Of a DNA stretch of 64,000 bases, positions 8,427 to 17,389 are shown in pieces (position 1 is the stretch's first letter; the number at the start of each line of letters is the position of its first letter). The translations under genes and the position numbers were made by a program. The notes beneath the pieces were generated by a model. The model had not been told where the DNA came from and ran no database searches. It saw only the letters and a list, made by a program, of their open reading frames with translations. Source of the stretch: Solicola gregarius (GTDB lineage: Bacteria > Actinomycetota > Actinomycetes > Propionibacteriales > Nocardioidaceae); contig NZ_CP094970.1 in the NCBI RefSeq assembly GCF_025790165.1, forward strand, positions 1,054,001 through 1,118,000, read 5' to 3'.

Positions 8427-8911
8427 GCGGCGAGGAGAGAGCGAGGAACGAGCGGCTCTACGAGCGCGACCAGAGGGCCATGAGCGGCGAGCTCCGCATC
8501 GGCGACCAGGAGCGCGAGGCGGCCGTCGCCGCACTCGGCGAGCACTTCGCGGCCGGCCGGATCGACAAGTCCGAGTACGACGAGCGTACGGCCGTCGCCT
8601 GGGAGGCCCGGACATCCGGCGCGCTGAAGCCGCTGTTCGCCGACCTACCCGCGCCCGGTCCGACGGGCGCCGCGGAACCCGAACGCGCACCGCGCGCGGC
8701 ACCCGCGTACGAGGCCCGCGGGCCCTGGACCGGCTGGTATCGCGTCGCCGGCATTCTCGTGGTCGGGCTGGCAATCGCCCTCGCGATCGCCACGCGGATC
8801 CCGTGGTTCGTGGTCATCATCGCCGCGTGGATCGTCTGGATGAAGGGGCACCGGTTCAAGTGGCACCGCAACCGCCACCACCAGTGGCACCGCTACGCCG
8901 GTTGGCGATGA
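8423..8911 (+). CDS. DUF1707 domain membrane protein
   Basis: A 162-residue protein. The DUF1707 domain is GELRIGDQEREAAVAALGEH then FAAGRIDKSEYDERTAVAWE (about residues 22-65). A Pro/Ala linker and two hydrophobic helices follow (about 110-125 and 128-142), then a His/Arg-rich tail. The segment ATGAGCGGCGAG occurs at both 8423 and 8480; the second ATG gives a protein beginning at the domain and is an alternative start. Coupled to the PadR gene, whose regulon it probably belongs to. Confidence 0.8.
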   Translation: MSGEERARNERLYERDQRAMSGELRIGDQEREAAVAALGEHFAAGRIDKSEYDERTAVAWEARTSGALKPLFADLPAPGPTGAAEPERAPRAAPAYEARGPWTGWYRVAGILVVGLAIALAIATRIPWFVVIIAAWIVWMKGHRFKWHRNRHHQWHRYAGWR

Positions 8912-8963
8912 CCGTCGGACACGACGGGCGGGCGTCGTACAGCCCGCCCGCCCGTCGTGTCCG

Positions 8964-11516
8964 TCACTCCCCGCCGACTCCCGCGCCGTTGAACATGAAC
9001 ATGTCCACGTCAACGCCGCCCGTCGAGGTCACGTAGAGCTTGTCGCTACCCGTGGGCGGATCGGTCAGCTCGGTGTCCACCGTCTGCCAACCGTCGCCGG
9101 CCGGGACGTCGACGGTTGCGAACGGCTCCGCGTCCGAGGCACCCCAGCGCAACGACAGCGTGCCCTCGCCCGATGCCGTCGTACTGACGCTGTCGATTCC
9201 GGACAGGCTCACGGGGTCGTACGCGATCCAGTCGGACGCGCCGAACGACGTGAGCTTGCGTAGACCGGAGGCGTCCTGGTCGTCGCTGATCGTCACACCC
9301 TCGAGCTCATCGGCGTGCTCGCCCTCCTGGTGCTTCGGGTTCAAGATGATCTGCGTCTCGCCCGTCGCACCCGGCACGCCGTTGGCGCCGTTGTCGGTGT
9401 ACGTCACCCCGATCACTCCGAACACGTTCTCGGTCTCGCCGTGCCCGCCGTCCATGGCCAGCGGGATGTCACCGGAGCAACCCGAGCCTTGGGTGATCGG
9501 ATGCGCGTGCTGGTTGTGGCCGAGCGCCGTCGTCCATTGCACCCGGTCGCACTCCGGAGAGTCGCCGTCCTCGGGATCGGTCACCTTGACCTGGTACGCG
9601 ATGCTGTCGCCCCAGTCGAAGAACCCTCCGTTCGCCGGCGTGTCCAGCGTGACGGTCGGCGCGGTGTTGCCGACCGTGATCTGCTCCGAGGTGATCGAGA
9701 ACGCGCCGTCGGGATCACTCACCCGAACCCGCGCATCGACCTGACCGTTCTTCTCGTACGTGTGGTTCGTCTTCGCACCGGTGCCGTCGAACGTGCCGTC
9801 GCCGTCGAAGTCCCACTCGTACTTGAGGTCGGCACCTTCGGGATCGGTCGATGCCGAGGCGTCGAAGGCGACCTCCAGCGGCGCTGCGCCACCCGAGGTC
9901 GGGTCGGCCGTGACGCGCGCGATGGGACGCTTGTTCCCCGTCACGTAGTCGATGCGGTACAGGCCGGCGTCCGGGTTCTCGGTGAAGAAGCCGTCACCGT
10001 AGTCGAGTACGTACAACGACCCGTCCGGGCCGAACTCCAGATCCATCGGGTTGTCGTTGATCGGCTGGCCGTTCGTACTCAGCGCCGAGTTCGGGAGCAG
10101 GCTCTCGATCCTCGTCACCGGCCCCTCCGCCTTCTTGGTCGTGAACGCCGCCAGGTAGTCCTGGGAGAACTCTCCGAAGAACCACTTTCCGTCCCAGTAC
10201 TTCGGGAACGCGGTCTTCGGGTCCTTCTTGCTGTAGTGGTAACGCGGTCCCGCCATCGGCGCCTGACCCTCGCCCCCCAGCTCGGTCAGCTTCGGCCACG
10301 GCTGGTCGTCCTTGTCGTCGCCGTACCACAGGTCCGCCGGCACAGACGGGGGCAGCTTTCTCAACCCGTCGTTCCAGCGCGAGTCGTTGACCGGCGCCGC
10401 ACAGTTGAACTTCTTGCCGGGCTTGTCGGTCTTGAAGTCGTAGTCGAAGTAGGGATGTGAGTTGTCGCCCGTGCAGTACGGCCAACCGGAGTTCATCGCC
10501 TTGGTGGTGACGTTCCACTCGACGTACCCCATCGGGCCCCGCTTGGCCTTGGCCGCGCCCGCGTCGGGCCCGTAGTCGCCCCACGAGACGGCACCGGTCG
10601 CCTTGTCGACCGTCATCCGGTACGGGTTGCGCAGACCCATCACGTAGATCTCCGGACGGGTCTTCTTTTTGTTCTTCGGGAACAAGTTGCCCTTCGGGAT
10701 CGTGTACGACCCGTTCTTCTGCACGTGGATCCGCAGGATCTTGCCACGCAGGTCGTTGCTGTTGCCCGACCCGCGGCGCTCGTCGTCGCCCGGGTTGTGT
10801 CGCGGGCTGTCGTCGATCGGGGTGTACCCGTCGGCGCCGGCCGGCGTGTTCCCACCGGTCGACAGGTAGAGGTTGCCCTTGGCGTCGAAGTCGACGTCAC
10901 CGGCGACGTGGCAGCACTGGCCGCGGTTCGTCTCCACCTTGATGATCCGCTGCTCGGTGGACAGCTTCAGCTTGTCCGTCTTCGGGTTCCACTTGAACCG
11001 GGACAGCTGGTCGTACCCCTTCCAACGCTTCCAGTACGCGTCGGTCTTGCCGTCCGGGAGAGTGGTCGGTGCGCTGCCGGTCGGCGTCGTCTTCGGGTAC
11101 TTGCCCGTCATGCGCTTCGGCGAGTAGTACACGTACACCCAGTGGTTCTTCTTGAACTCGGGCGCGAGAGTGACCGTCTGCAACCCCATCTCCGAGTTGT
11201 TGTAGACGTCGAGGTCGTTCACGATCTTCGTCAGACCGGTGTCGGGATCGGTGAGGCGGAGCTCACCGCTGCGCGCAGTGTGCAGCACCCGGCTGTCCGG
11301 CAGCACGGCCAGGTCGATCGGTTCGCCGACGTGCTTGGTCAGCGTGACCTTCTCGTAGTTGTCCCAGTTCTTCGCGGCCGGCGGCTTCGCGGCTTCGTCG
11401 GCCGCGTTCGTCGCGTTCGTTGCCGGGCCGCCCGTCAGGAACGCCGTCGTCATCGCCGCAGCGACGCCGAGCGCGGCGATCAGTGTGCGGGGTCGGGTAC
11501 GTCCGATTCGGCTCAT
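8964..11516 (-). CDS. Secreted PQQ-type glucose/sorbosone dehydrogenase-like protein with PKD domain
   Basis: An 850-residue exported protein. Signal peptide at residues 1-38 (LIAALGVAAAMTTAFLTGG). Residues about 50-510 form a glucose/sorbosone dehydrogenase six-bladed propeller (PIDLAVLPDSRVLHTARSGE, CCHVAGDVDFDAKGNLYLST, GLRNPYRMTVD, LEFGPDGSLYVLDYGDGFFT). A PKD domain follows (AFDASASTDPEGADLKYEWD), then a C-terminal beta-rich carbohydrate-binding-like module. This architecture is common in actinobacterial extracellular sugar oxidation or binding proteins; the cofactor and substrate are not proven. It sits 25 bp after the TIM-barrel gene, same strand. Confidence 0.85.
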   Translation of the reverse strand: MSRIGRTRPRTLIAALGVAAAMTTAFLTGGPATNATNAADEAAKPPAAKNWDNYEKVTLTKHVGEPIDLAVLPDSRVLHTARSGELRLTDPDTGLTKIVNDLDVYNNSEMGLQTVTLAPEFKKNHWVYVYYSPKRMTGKYPKTTPTGSAPTTLPDGKTDAYWKRWKGYDQLSRFKWNPKTDKLKLSTEQRIIKVETNRGQCCHVAGDVDFDAKGNLYLSTGGNTPAGADGYTPIDDSPRHNPGDDERRGSGNSNDLRGKILRIHVQKNGSYTIPKGNLFPKNKKKTRPEIYVMGLRNPYRMTVDKATGAVSWGDYGPDAGAAKAKRGPMGYVEWNVTTKAMNSGWPYCTGDNSHPYFDYDFKTDKPGKKFNCAAPVNDSRWNDGLRKLPPSVPADLWYGDDKDDQPWPKLTELGGEGQAPMAGPRYHYSKKDPKTAFPKYWDGKWFFGEFSQDYLAAFTTKKAEGPVTRIESLLPNSALSTNGQPINDNPMDLEFGPDGSLYVLDYGDGFFTENPDAGLYRIDYVTGNKRPIARVTADPTSGGAAPLEVAFDASASTDPEGADLKYEWDFDGDGTFDGTGAKTNHTYEKNGQVDARVRVSDPDGAFSITSEQITVGNTAPTVTLDTPANGGFFDWGDSIAYQVKVTDPEDGDSPECDRVQWTTALGHNQHAHPITQGSGCSGDIPLAMDGGHGETENVFGVIGVTYTDNGANGVPGATGETQIILNPKHQEGEHADELEGVTISDDQDASGLRKLTSFGASDWIAYDPVSLSGIDSVSTTASGEGTLSLRWGASDAEPFATVDVPAGDGWQTVDTELTDPPTGSDKLYVTSTGGVDVDMFMFNGAGVGGE

Positions 11517-11541
11517 TCGTTGTCTGCTCCAGACTCTCGAC

Positions 11542-12672
11542 TCAGTCGCGCCACTTGGCGATGTTGCGGTAGCTCAGCTCGGCGAACCGGAACGACTGGC
11601 TCGGGTCCTCGTCGCCTCCCCCGGCGTTGTCCTGCTCGTAGTTGGGGTGATGGAACCCCTGCTGCTCGATGACGTCCAACAGCCGCTTGAGCGGAACGTC
11701 ACCGGTGCCCGCCGGCACCATGTCGTAGCCGTCGTCGCTCTCCGGGTTGGAGGCTCCGTCCTTGACGTGGAAGAGCGGGAAGCGGTGCGGCTGCGCCTGG
11801 ACCACGTCGATCGGGTCGAAGATGCTGCGCCGGCTCACGCCGTCCGGATCGGTGTAGTCGACCCAGCGGAACTGCGCGACGTACGCCCAGAAGATGTCCA
11901 TCTCGAAGTGCACGTAGTCCGGATCGGCGAGGTCGAAGAAGTACTCCAGCTTGCGGATCCCGGACGATCGCGTCGGGCGGCCCTGGTCATCCTGGGGCCC
12001 GCTGTCGAGCAGGAAGCCGTACGCGTCGTGGTGATTGTGCGTGTACAGCTTGATGCCGCGCGCAGCCGCCCGCTCACCCCAGAAGTTCCACACATCGGCG
12101 GCCTTGTCCCAGTCCTCCTTGTAGCTCGACGAGGTCGGGTCGCCGCCGGTGCCCATGTGTGCGAGCCCGAGGGTCTCCGCAGTGTCGAGGTCCTGCTCGA
12201 ACTGCGCGATCGTCTCCGCGTTTATCTCGCCGGGAACCGAACCGTGGTTGCCGTTGGCCACCAGCCCGTTGTCGTCCAGCAGGCGCCGGAGCTGCCTCGG
12301 CGTGATCGGACCGTTCTCACCCTGGTCGTAGCCGGCGAACTCGACCTCGCGGTACCCGATCCGCGACAGCGTCTCGAACACCCCGCGGAACCCGCCGCGA
12401 AGCGGCCGACCGGTGTCGGGGTCCTGCTCGGCCCTATCCTTGCGCGAGATCGCGTCTCGCACCGTGTACAAGATGATGCCGCGGCGTTTCGGGGCGACGG
12501 TCAGGTCTCGACGGCCCTTTCCGCCGTGCTTGTCGGCGGCCTGCGCCGAGGCGGTGAGCGTACCCATCGCGGGCAACGCCGCCGCTCCGGCGGCACCGGT
12601 CCCGAGGAACCGACGACGACTCAACCGGGATCGCCTGCCACCTTCGACCCTGTCGTGCTGTTGCTCACCCAT
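11542..12672 (-). CDS. Tat-exported sugar phosphate isomerase/epimerase-like TIM barrel
   Basis: A 376-residue protein. A twin-arginine signal (SRRRFLGTGAAGAAALPAMG) opens it, and a xylose-isomerase-like TIM barrel follows (GIILYTVRDAI, GYREVEFAGYDQ, VANGNHGSV, IKLYTHNHHDAYG, YVHFEMDIFWAY, FPLFHVKDG), with metal-ligand-type His, Glu and Asp residues in those strands. The start at 12672 follows GGGAGGCGTC. It is the first gene of a two-gene operon with the secreted sugar dehydrogenase, so both probably act on the same sugar outside the membrane. The exact reaction is unknown. Confidence 0.82.
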   Translation of the reverse strand: MGEQQHDRVEGGRRSRLSRRRFLGTGAAGAAALPAMGTLTASAQAADKHGGKGRRDLTVAPKRRGIILYTVRDAISRKDRAEQDPDTGRPLRGGFRGVFETLSRIGYREVEFAGYDQGENGPITPRQLRRLLDDNGLVANGNHGSVPGEINAETIAQFEQDLDTAETLGLAHMGTGGDPTSSSYKEDWDKAADVWNFWGERAAARGIKLYTHNHHDAYGFLLDSGPQDDQGRPTRSSGIRKLEYFFDLADPDYVHFEMDIFWAYVAQFRWVDYTDPDGVSRRSIFDPIDVVQAQPHRFPLFHVKDGASNPESDDGYDMVPAGTGDVPLKRLLDVIEQQGFHHPNYEQDNAGGGDEDPSQSFRFAELSYRNIAKWRD

Positions 12673-12917
12673 GACGCCTCCCTGCACCGTGTGGGCCGAA
12701 GCCCGGCGGACGGCCCGCGGACACGGGCCGAGGACGTCGCCCGGTGGCGACGCCACCCCGAGGACTTCCGCCAGACACCCGGCTGAAGTCGATCGTGACG
12801 TTACTCACTTCCGCTTCAATAGGGAAGTATCCTGACCGAAATGAGCTCACTTTTGTATGTTGAGCGACGCATCTAGATAAGAGCCCGACGCCATACCGAG
12901 TACCGACCCCGGCCGTG

Positions 12918-12991
12918 TGCCCCCGGTGGGACTCGAACCCACACTGAAACGGTTTTAAGCCGTCCGCCTCTGCCGATTGGGCTACGGGGGC
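12918..12991 (-). tRNA. tRNA with anticodon UAA (leucine), class-I fold
   Basis: The reverse strand folds as a canonical 73-nt body plus discriminator. Acceptor GCCCCCG pairs with CGGGGGC, the D arm has a GG in the loop, the anticodon stem GACGG/CCGTT encloses loop CTTAAAA (anticodon TAA), the variable loop is only TCAGT, and the T stem GTGGG/CCCAC has loop TTCGAGT. Discriminator A73; CCA is not encoded. UAA decodes leucine UUA, but leucine tRNAs normally have a long variable arm, which this one lacks. Confidence 0.85.
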
Positions 12992-13027
12992 AGGCGCCTG
13001 CGCACGGGCGTGGCTACGCCGGCATCC

Positions 13028-14254
13028 TCAGGACAGTAGCCCAGACCCGCCGTGCGCCTGTGGTCGCACCGCCAGCGCCTGGTACACCGAAACCCGCCCG
13101 CGCTCGAACCCGACCGACGCAAGCGCGAGCGACAGCCGCCACACCCGTGCCTGTTGCTCGCCGACCGCGGCGCGTACTCGCTCCCACTCCCGGTCGAGGT
13201 TCTCGGCCCAGGCGTGGAACGTCGGCGGGTAGTCCTCGCGCATGCTGTGTACGGACCGCAGCTCGAGACCGGCGTCTTCCCACGCACCGAGGGTCTGGCT
13301 GAGTGGGATCAACGGTGTGGCCGGATGCACGTACGACCGCATGAACGACGCCGCGTCGTCCGGAACGGCGCGAGCGAGCGCCATCTGCTGCTGGAGCAGG
13401 CGGCCGCCGGAGCCGAGGAGCTGCCGCACCGCCGGTGCGTACTCGGGCGACTGGTCCTGCGACTCGATGTCGGCGATCGCGTCGTACGGACCGTCGTCGA
13501 TGTCGACCGGACCGCCGAGACGGACCTCGATCCGGTCGTCGAGCCCGGCGGCCGACACTTCGGCACGTACGACGTCGGCGCGTTCGGCCGACCGCACCAC
13601 CCCGACGCCGCGGACGTCGTGGTGCCGGGCCGCGTGCAGCAGCAGACCGCCCCAGCCGCACCCGATGTCGAGCAGCCGAGCACCCGGACGCAGCTCCAGT
13701 GACCTGCAGACGCGGTCGAGCTTCGCGTACTGCGCCTCGTCGAGCGTCGACGCCTCGGCCCACCAGGCGCAGGAATAGGTCAGACTCTCGCCGAGCAGCG
13801 AACGGATCAGCTCGGCGTCGTGGGTCATCCCCACGACCGCGCGCCCCTCCGTGCTCTGGTCGCGACCGGGCACGAACTCCTCGAAAGGAGCCCTCGGCGG
13901 CGGGCCCACAGCACCGAGGAGGACCGCGGTACGTAGCACCTCGCGCCGGTCGACGGCGTCGAACGACTCCTTGGCCCGCGCGAGGGCGCCGAACTCGGCG
14001 AGTTGGCGCATCGCCTCGGTGAGGTCGCCGTCGATGTCGAGCTCACCCGCGACGTACGCCCTGGCCAGCCCGAGCTCGCCCGGCGACCAGAGCAGCCGTC
14101 GGATCGCCTTGCGGGAGCGCACCCGTAGGACCGGACCCTCCGACGCGCCGGCCCGCGATCCGTCCCAGCCGACGATCGCGAGCGGCGGCGAGACCGAGAA
14201 GATCCGAACCAGCAAGCCGTACAGGCGATCGGCGACTCCGGTGCGCTCGGTCAT
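13028..14254 (-). CDS. Cyclopropane-fatty-acyl-phospholipid synthase family methyltransferase
   Basis: A 408-residue SAM methyltransferase of the CFA synthase/mycolic acid cyclopropane synthase family. The SAM site is ARLLDIGCGWGGLLLHAARH (about residues 184-203). Preceding SLTYSCAWWAEASTLDEAQY and later FMRSYVHPATPLIPL and REDYPPTFHAW are the family signatures for lipid-bound substrates. Likely adds a methylene or methyl group to membrane unsaturated acyl chains. ATG 14254 (MTERTG) gives normal length; ATG 14287 would overlap the upstream gene. Confidence 0.88.
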   Translation of the reverse strand: MTERTGVADRLYGLLVRIFSVSPPLAIVGWDGSRAGASEGPVLRVRSRKAIRRLLWSPGELGLARAYVAGELDIDGDLTEAMRQLAEFGALARAKESFDAVDRREVLRTAVLLGAVGPPPRAPFEEFVPGRDQSTEGRAVVGMTHDAELIRSLLGESLTYSCAWWAEASTLDEAQYAKLDRVCRSLELRPGARLLDIGCGWGGLLLHAARHHDVRGVGVVRSAERADVVRAEVSAAGLDDRIEVRLGGPVDIDDGPYDAIADIESQDQSPEYAPAVRQLLGSGGRLLQQQMALARAVPDDAASFMRSYVHPATPLIPLSQTLGAWEDAGLELRSVHSMREDYPPTFHAWAENLDREWERVRAAVGEQQARVWRLSLALASVGFERGRVSVYQALAVRPQAHGGSGLLS

Positions 14255-14283
14255 ACCCGCATGTCTACCAGGAGTGCGCCCGC

Positions 14284-15207
14284 TCACCCACCCGCCCCGT
14301 GGGCATGACGTTTCAGCCCCACCTCTCGCCGGATGTGGGCTGAAACGTCATGCTCACGGGGGTGGTTGGGGTCGATGCCCGCCAAGTCGCGGGCTGTGCT
14401 GAGGACGTCGTCGAGCATCGGCTCGGTGAGGCGTCCGGTGAACGTGTTCTGCTGGCTCGGGTGATAGCAGCCGAGCAGCTCGACCGGCGCCGCCCCGTCG
14501 CCGAGGCGTACGCGGGCGGCGTGCCCGAACGCCGGCTTCGGCCTCGGCACCGCGACGCCGAGCTCGCGCATCGCCCGAAGGGTCGCGTCCCAGCCGTAAC
14601 CGCCGAGTGCGACAACGCAGCGCACGTACGGGAGCACGAACCGCAGCTCCGCTAGCAGCCACGGCGCGCAGGTGTCGCGCTCGCTGGTCGTCGGGCGGTT
14701 CGCGGGGGGCGCGCAACGTACGGTGGCGAGCATCCGCGTGCCGACAAGGCGGAGGCCATCGCCCGCGCTCGTGCTCTCCGCCTGGTTGGCGAGCCCGACT
14801 CGGTGCAGGGACGCGAACAGCCAGTCGCCCGAACGGTCGCCGGTGAAGACCCGACCGGTCCGGTTTGCGCCGTTGGCGGCGGGCGCAAGTCCGATGATCA
14901 GCAACCGTGCGCGCTCGTCGCCGAAGCCGGCGACCGGCCGCCCCCAGTACGGTTCGTCCGCGAACGAGCGCCGCTTGCGTACGGCGACGTCCTCGCGCCA
15001 CCCCACCAACCGTGGACACGCTTGGCACACGGAGATGCGCGCATCGAGGGAATGCAGATCGCCGGCCGCCGCGGCCCCCTCCCGTACGGAGGCGGGGCCG
15101 TCGGCGACCGGCGTCGTGGACGTTGCGGGATCTTCCGGCCAGCCCGAGCCCGCCGGCACGGGCGAGCCGAACAGCTCGCCCGTGCGCGGATGGGGCAGGT
15201 CGGTCAC
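14284..15207 (-). CDS. Uracil-DNA glycosylase, family 5 (UDGb)
   Basis: A 307-residue DNA repair enzyme that removes deaminated bases. Motif A is [16 protein letters not shown] and motif B is [12 protein letters not shown]. The 4Fe-4S cysteines are in CQACPRL, near [10 protein letters not shown], and in DTCAPWL. The GTG start at 15207 ([13 protein letters not shown]) gives the usual family opening. The conserved domain ends near 14370, and the last 28 codons are read through a 21-bp inverted repeat, so the true C-terminus may be a hairpin-encoded tail. It lies 13 bp after the protease gene on the same strand. Confidence 0.9.
   Translation of the reverse strand: MTDLPHPRTGELFGSPVPAGSGWPEDPATSTTPVADGPASVREGAAAAGDLHSLDARISVCQACPRLVGWREDVAVRKRRSFADEPYWGRPVAGFGDERARLLIIGLAPAANGANRTGRVFTGDRSGDWLFASLHRVGLANQAESTSAGDGLRLVGTRMLATVRCAPPANRPTTSERDTCAPWLLAELRFVLPYVRCVVALGGYGWDATLRAMRELGVAVPRPKPAFGHAARVRLGDGAAPVELLGCYHPSQQNTFTGRLTEPMLDDVLSTARDLAGIDPNHPREHDVSAHIRREVGLKRHAHGAGG
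14299..14357. repeat. Inverted repeat at the 3' end of the UDG gene
   Basis: Arms 14299-14319 and 14337-14357 pair over about 21 bp (core GCATGACGTTTCAGCCC), with one G-T pair and a 17-nt loop. It lies within the last codons of the glycosylase frame and just before the CFA-synthase-like gene on the same strand. It could act as a terminator or attenuator between the two. Confidence 0.6.
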
Positions 15208-15220
15208 CCGCGACGACGTC

Positions 15221-16240
15221 CTACCTCGGATCCTTGTTGCGGTACTTCTTGTAGATCTTGGCCACACCGCCGGCGAACCACGGCGTCGCGACCCAACGCG
15301 GCCGCTTGAAGCTGTTGACCAAGGCGTTCTGGCCATTGATGTAGCCCTTGTGGAGCCACGGCCCGCCACTGGAGCCGGCGGTGACCGCACGGCACTTCAT
15401 CTTCAGCAGACCCCAGCCGGACTTGGGCGAGGAGTACTTCTTCCACAGGTGGCTGCGAGCCTTGCACGTCTTCTGCACTCCGCCGCCGGTGTGGAACGAC
15501 GGGTAGCCGGTGGCGCGGAACTTCCGCTTGAACTTCGCGTTCCACTGGATGCCGTACGCGCCGACCTTCTTGGCGATGTCCTTGCCGCCGCCGACCTTCT
15601 CGACCAGCATGATGCCGTAGTCGGCCTGCGGGAGCTCCGAGCGGCCGCCCCACTTCTTCCAGCGCTTCGGGATCACCTTGAGCTCGGCGTACCAGCGGCC
15701 GTGCGGCGACTTGCCCTTCTTGTAGCCCGGTACGAAGATGATCTTCTTCGCCCAGCCCTTCTTCTTGTCCCACAGGCAGTGCGCGGCGGTGACGACCATG
15801 TTCTTCTGCTTGGAGTTCACGACGGAACCGGAGCAGACCCAGTTCTGCTTACCGAACTTGTAGAACATCTTGCCGACCCTGCGCGAGTTGCTCTTGCGCT
15901 CCGTCGAACGGTTCGCGCCGACCTCGCCGGCGATCGGCTTGGCACCCTTGCCCGGTGCCACGCGCTCCTCGGCGGGCATCTTCGGGGGGTTCTTCAGATC
16001 GCTCGGGCGCGTTTGGCTCACGGCGGGCTTCGCCGCCGCCATCCGCTCGGGAGTCCAGTACTCCGCCGCGGTCTGGCCCGCACGTGCGTCGGTGGCCTGG
16101 CGCGCAACGGCGACATCGTCTGGCCGGCTCGCTGCGCTCGTACGCGTATCGGTCGGATCGGCGCCGGCGGACCCGGCGACCAACCCGCCGGTCAGCGCGA
16201 CGGCCGCGCCGACGGCAATCATTCGGACTGACAGTGACAT
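15221..16240 (-). CDS. Secreted trypsin-like serine protease
   Basis: A 339-residue exported protease. Signal peptide at residues 1-27 ([20 protein letters not shown]), then a propeptide-like stretch to about 120. The S1 catalytic triad is in VVTAAHCLW (His), [11 protein letters not shown] (Asp) and [11 protein letters not shown] (Ser). The mature domain is rich in Lys. It resembles the V8/glutamyl-endopeptidase-like secreted proteases of actinobacteria. The 219-bp upstream region carries a set of palindromes. Confidence 0.87.
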   Translation of the reverse strand: MSLSVRMIAVGAAVALTGGLVAGSAGADPTDTRTSAASRPDDVAVARQATDARAGQTAAEYWTPERMAAAKPAVSQTRPSDLKNPPKMPAEERVAPGKGAKPIAGEVGANRSTERKSNSRRVGKMFYKFGKQNWVCSGSVVNSKQKNMVVTAAHCLWDKKKGWAKKIIFVPGYKKGKSPHGRWYAELKVIPKRWKKWGGRSELPQADYGIMLVEKVGGGKDIAKKVGAYGIQWNAKFKRKFRATGYPSFHTGGGVQKTCKARSHLWKKYSSPKSGWGLLKMKCRAVTAGSSGGPWLHKGYINGQNALVNSFKRPRWVATPWFAGGVAKIYKKYRNKDPR

Positions 16241-16354
16241 TCGTTTTCCCCACTCTCCCGAGACTTGACCGCCCAGAGGCTACCTGACCAGGGGATCAGC
16301 CGAGCGCGGTGGCGGCGGCTACGCGATCTGCGGGATTTCGGCGGTCGCCGCCGA

Positions 16355-16449
16355 CGTACCTTTACCATGTAAACATGGTAAAGGTACGCGTTGCATGGCG
16401 AATTCGCCGTGCAAGGCGGATGTTTACCATGTTTACATGGTAAACATCC
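16355..16449. repeat. Triple palindrome cluster, TTTACCATG family
   Basis: Three successive inverted repeats: CGTACCTTTACCATG (16355-16369) with its complement at 16374-16388; TTGCATGGCGAA/TTCGCCGTGCAA around 16391-16414 (one mismatch); and GGATGTTTACCATGT (16418-16432) with its complement at 16435-16449. It lies between the ppx stop and the protease start. The TTTACCATGT motif and the GCCGTGCAAGGCG phrase recur at 26255-26333. Confidence 0.75.
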
Positions 16450-16459
16450 GAGCGGCGGA

Positions 16460-17389
16460 TCAGCCGAGCGGACGCGCCACCGACCACGCGATCCCGTCGA
16501 GGATGTCGTGCTCGCTCACCACGAACGGGACCGTCGCCTCCACGTTGGCGAGCAACCGCTCGACGATCTGCGCGCCGCCGCCGATCACGTCGGCGCGACC
16601 GGGATGCATGAACGGAATCGCCCGCCGACGCTCAACCGTCATGTGCAGCAGCTCGATACAGCTCACGACCACGTCACCACGGTCGAAGCGCGCGAGGTGA
16701 ACACGGTCGCGCTCGTACGCCGTGAGGCCGAGCGTGTACGCGGCGATGTTGGTGCACGTCCCGGCGACACCCACGACAGTCGCCGCATCGCCGATCGGCA
16801 CCTGACTGGACCTCACGGCCCGGTCGACGTCGCTGGAGGCCTCGGCGACCTCCGCGGCGGTCGGCGGGTCGGTACGAAGGTGTCGCTCGGTCATACGTAC
16901 CGACCCGATGTCGAGCGAACGAGCCGCCAACACTCCCGACGCATCGCCCAGGATGAGCTCCGTCGACCCGCCACCGACATCCGCGACCAGGATCGGCGTC
17001 GCGAGGTCGCCGGCAACGCGTACGACGCCGTCGTACGCGAGTGCTGCCTCCTCGTCGCCCGACAACACCTCGACGTCGACGCCGAGCAGCTCGCGTACCG
17101 ACGCACGGAACTCCGTTGCGTTGTCGGCATCGCGCGCGGCCGACGTCGCGCAGAACCGGATCGCCTCGACGGCGTACGCGCGACACGTCTCCGCATACTC
17201 CGAGCAGACGGCGAGCGTACGCGCGACGGCCTCGTCGTCGAGCCGGCCGGTACGGTCGACGCCCTGGCCCAGGCGGACGATCTGCACCTCGCGTACCTGG
17301 TCGAGCTGGGTGCCCGAAGCGGCGTCGAGATCGGCGATCAGCAACCGGATCGAGTTCGTGCCGCAGTCGATCGCGGCGACACGAGTCAT
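16460..17389 (-). CDS. ppx: Exopolyphosphatase / pppGpp phosphohydrolase (Ppx/GppA family)
   Basis: A 309-residue protein of the ASKHA fold. RVAAIDCGTNSIRLLIAD is the first phosphate loop, RFCATSAARDADN and VLSGDEEAALAY are family landmarks, and VADVGGGSTELIL is the second phosphate loop. It removes terminal phosphates from polyphosphate and possibly pppGpp. The length fits the short actinobacterial Ppx class. ATG at 17389 overlaps the DUF501 stop, so it is coupled to that gene, as in many actinobacteria (FtsB-DUF501-Ppx order). Confidence 0.92.
   Translation of the reverse strand: MTRVAAIDCGTNSIRLLIADLDAASGTQLDQVREVQIVRLGQGVDRTGRLDDEAVARTLAVCSEYAETCRAYAVEAIRFCATSAARDADNATEFRASVRELLGVDVEVLSGDEEAALAYDGVVRVAGDLATPILVADVGGGSTELILGDASGVLAARSLDIGSVRMTERHLRTDPPTAAEVAEASSDVDRAVRSSQVPIGDAATVVGVAGTCTNIAAYTLGLTAYERDRVHLARFDRGDVVVSCIELLHMTVERRRAIPFMHPGRADVIGGGAQIVERLLANVEATVPFVVSEHDILDGIAWSVARPLG

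Noticed and set aside
7518-8774. A 418-codon minus-strand frame spanning the PadR/DUF1707 genes
   Set aside because: Arg/Pro/Ala-rich shadow without domains; it overlaps two well-supported plus-strand genes with good ribosome-binding sites.
10725-11672. Plus-strand open frames over the sugar dehydrogenase gene
   Set aside because: Shadow frames with biased Val/Arg/Leu composition; the minus-strand frame has signal peptide, propeller and PKD motifs.
16355-16449. Palindromes considered as insertion-sequence terminal repeats
   Set aside because: No transposase frame lies between or beside them and no target duplication is visible.
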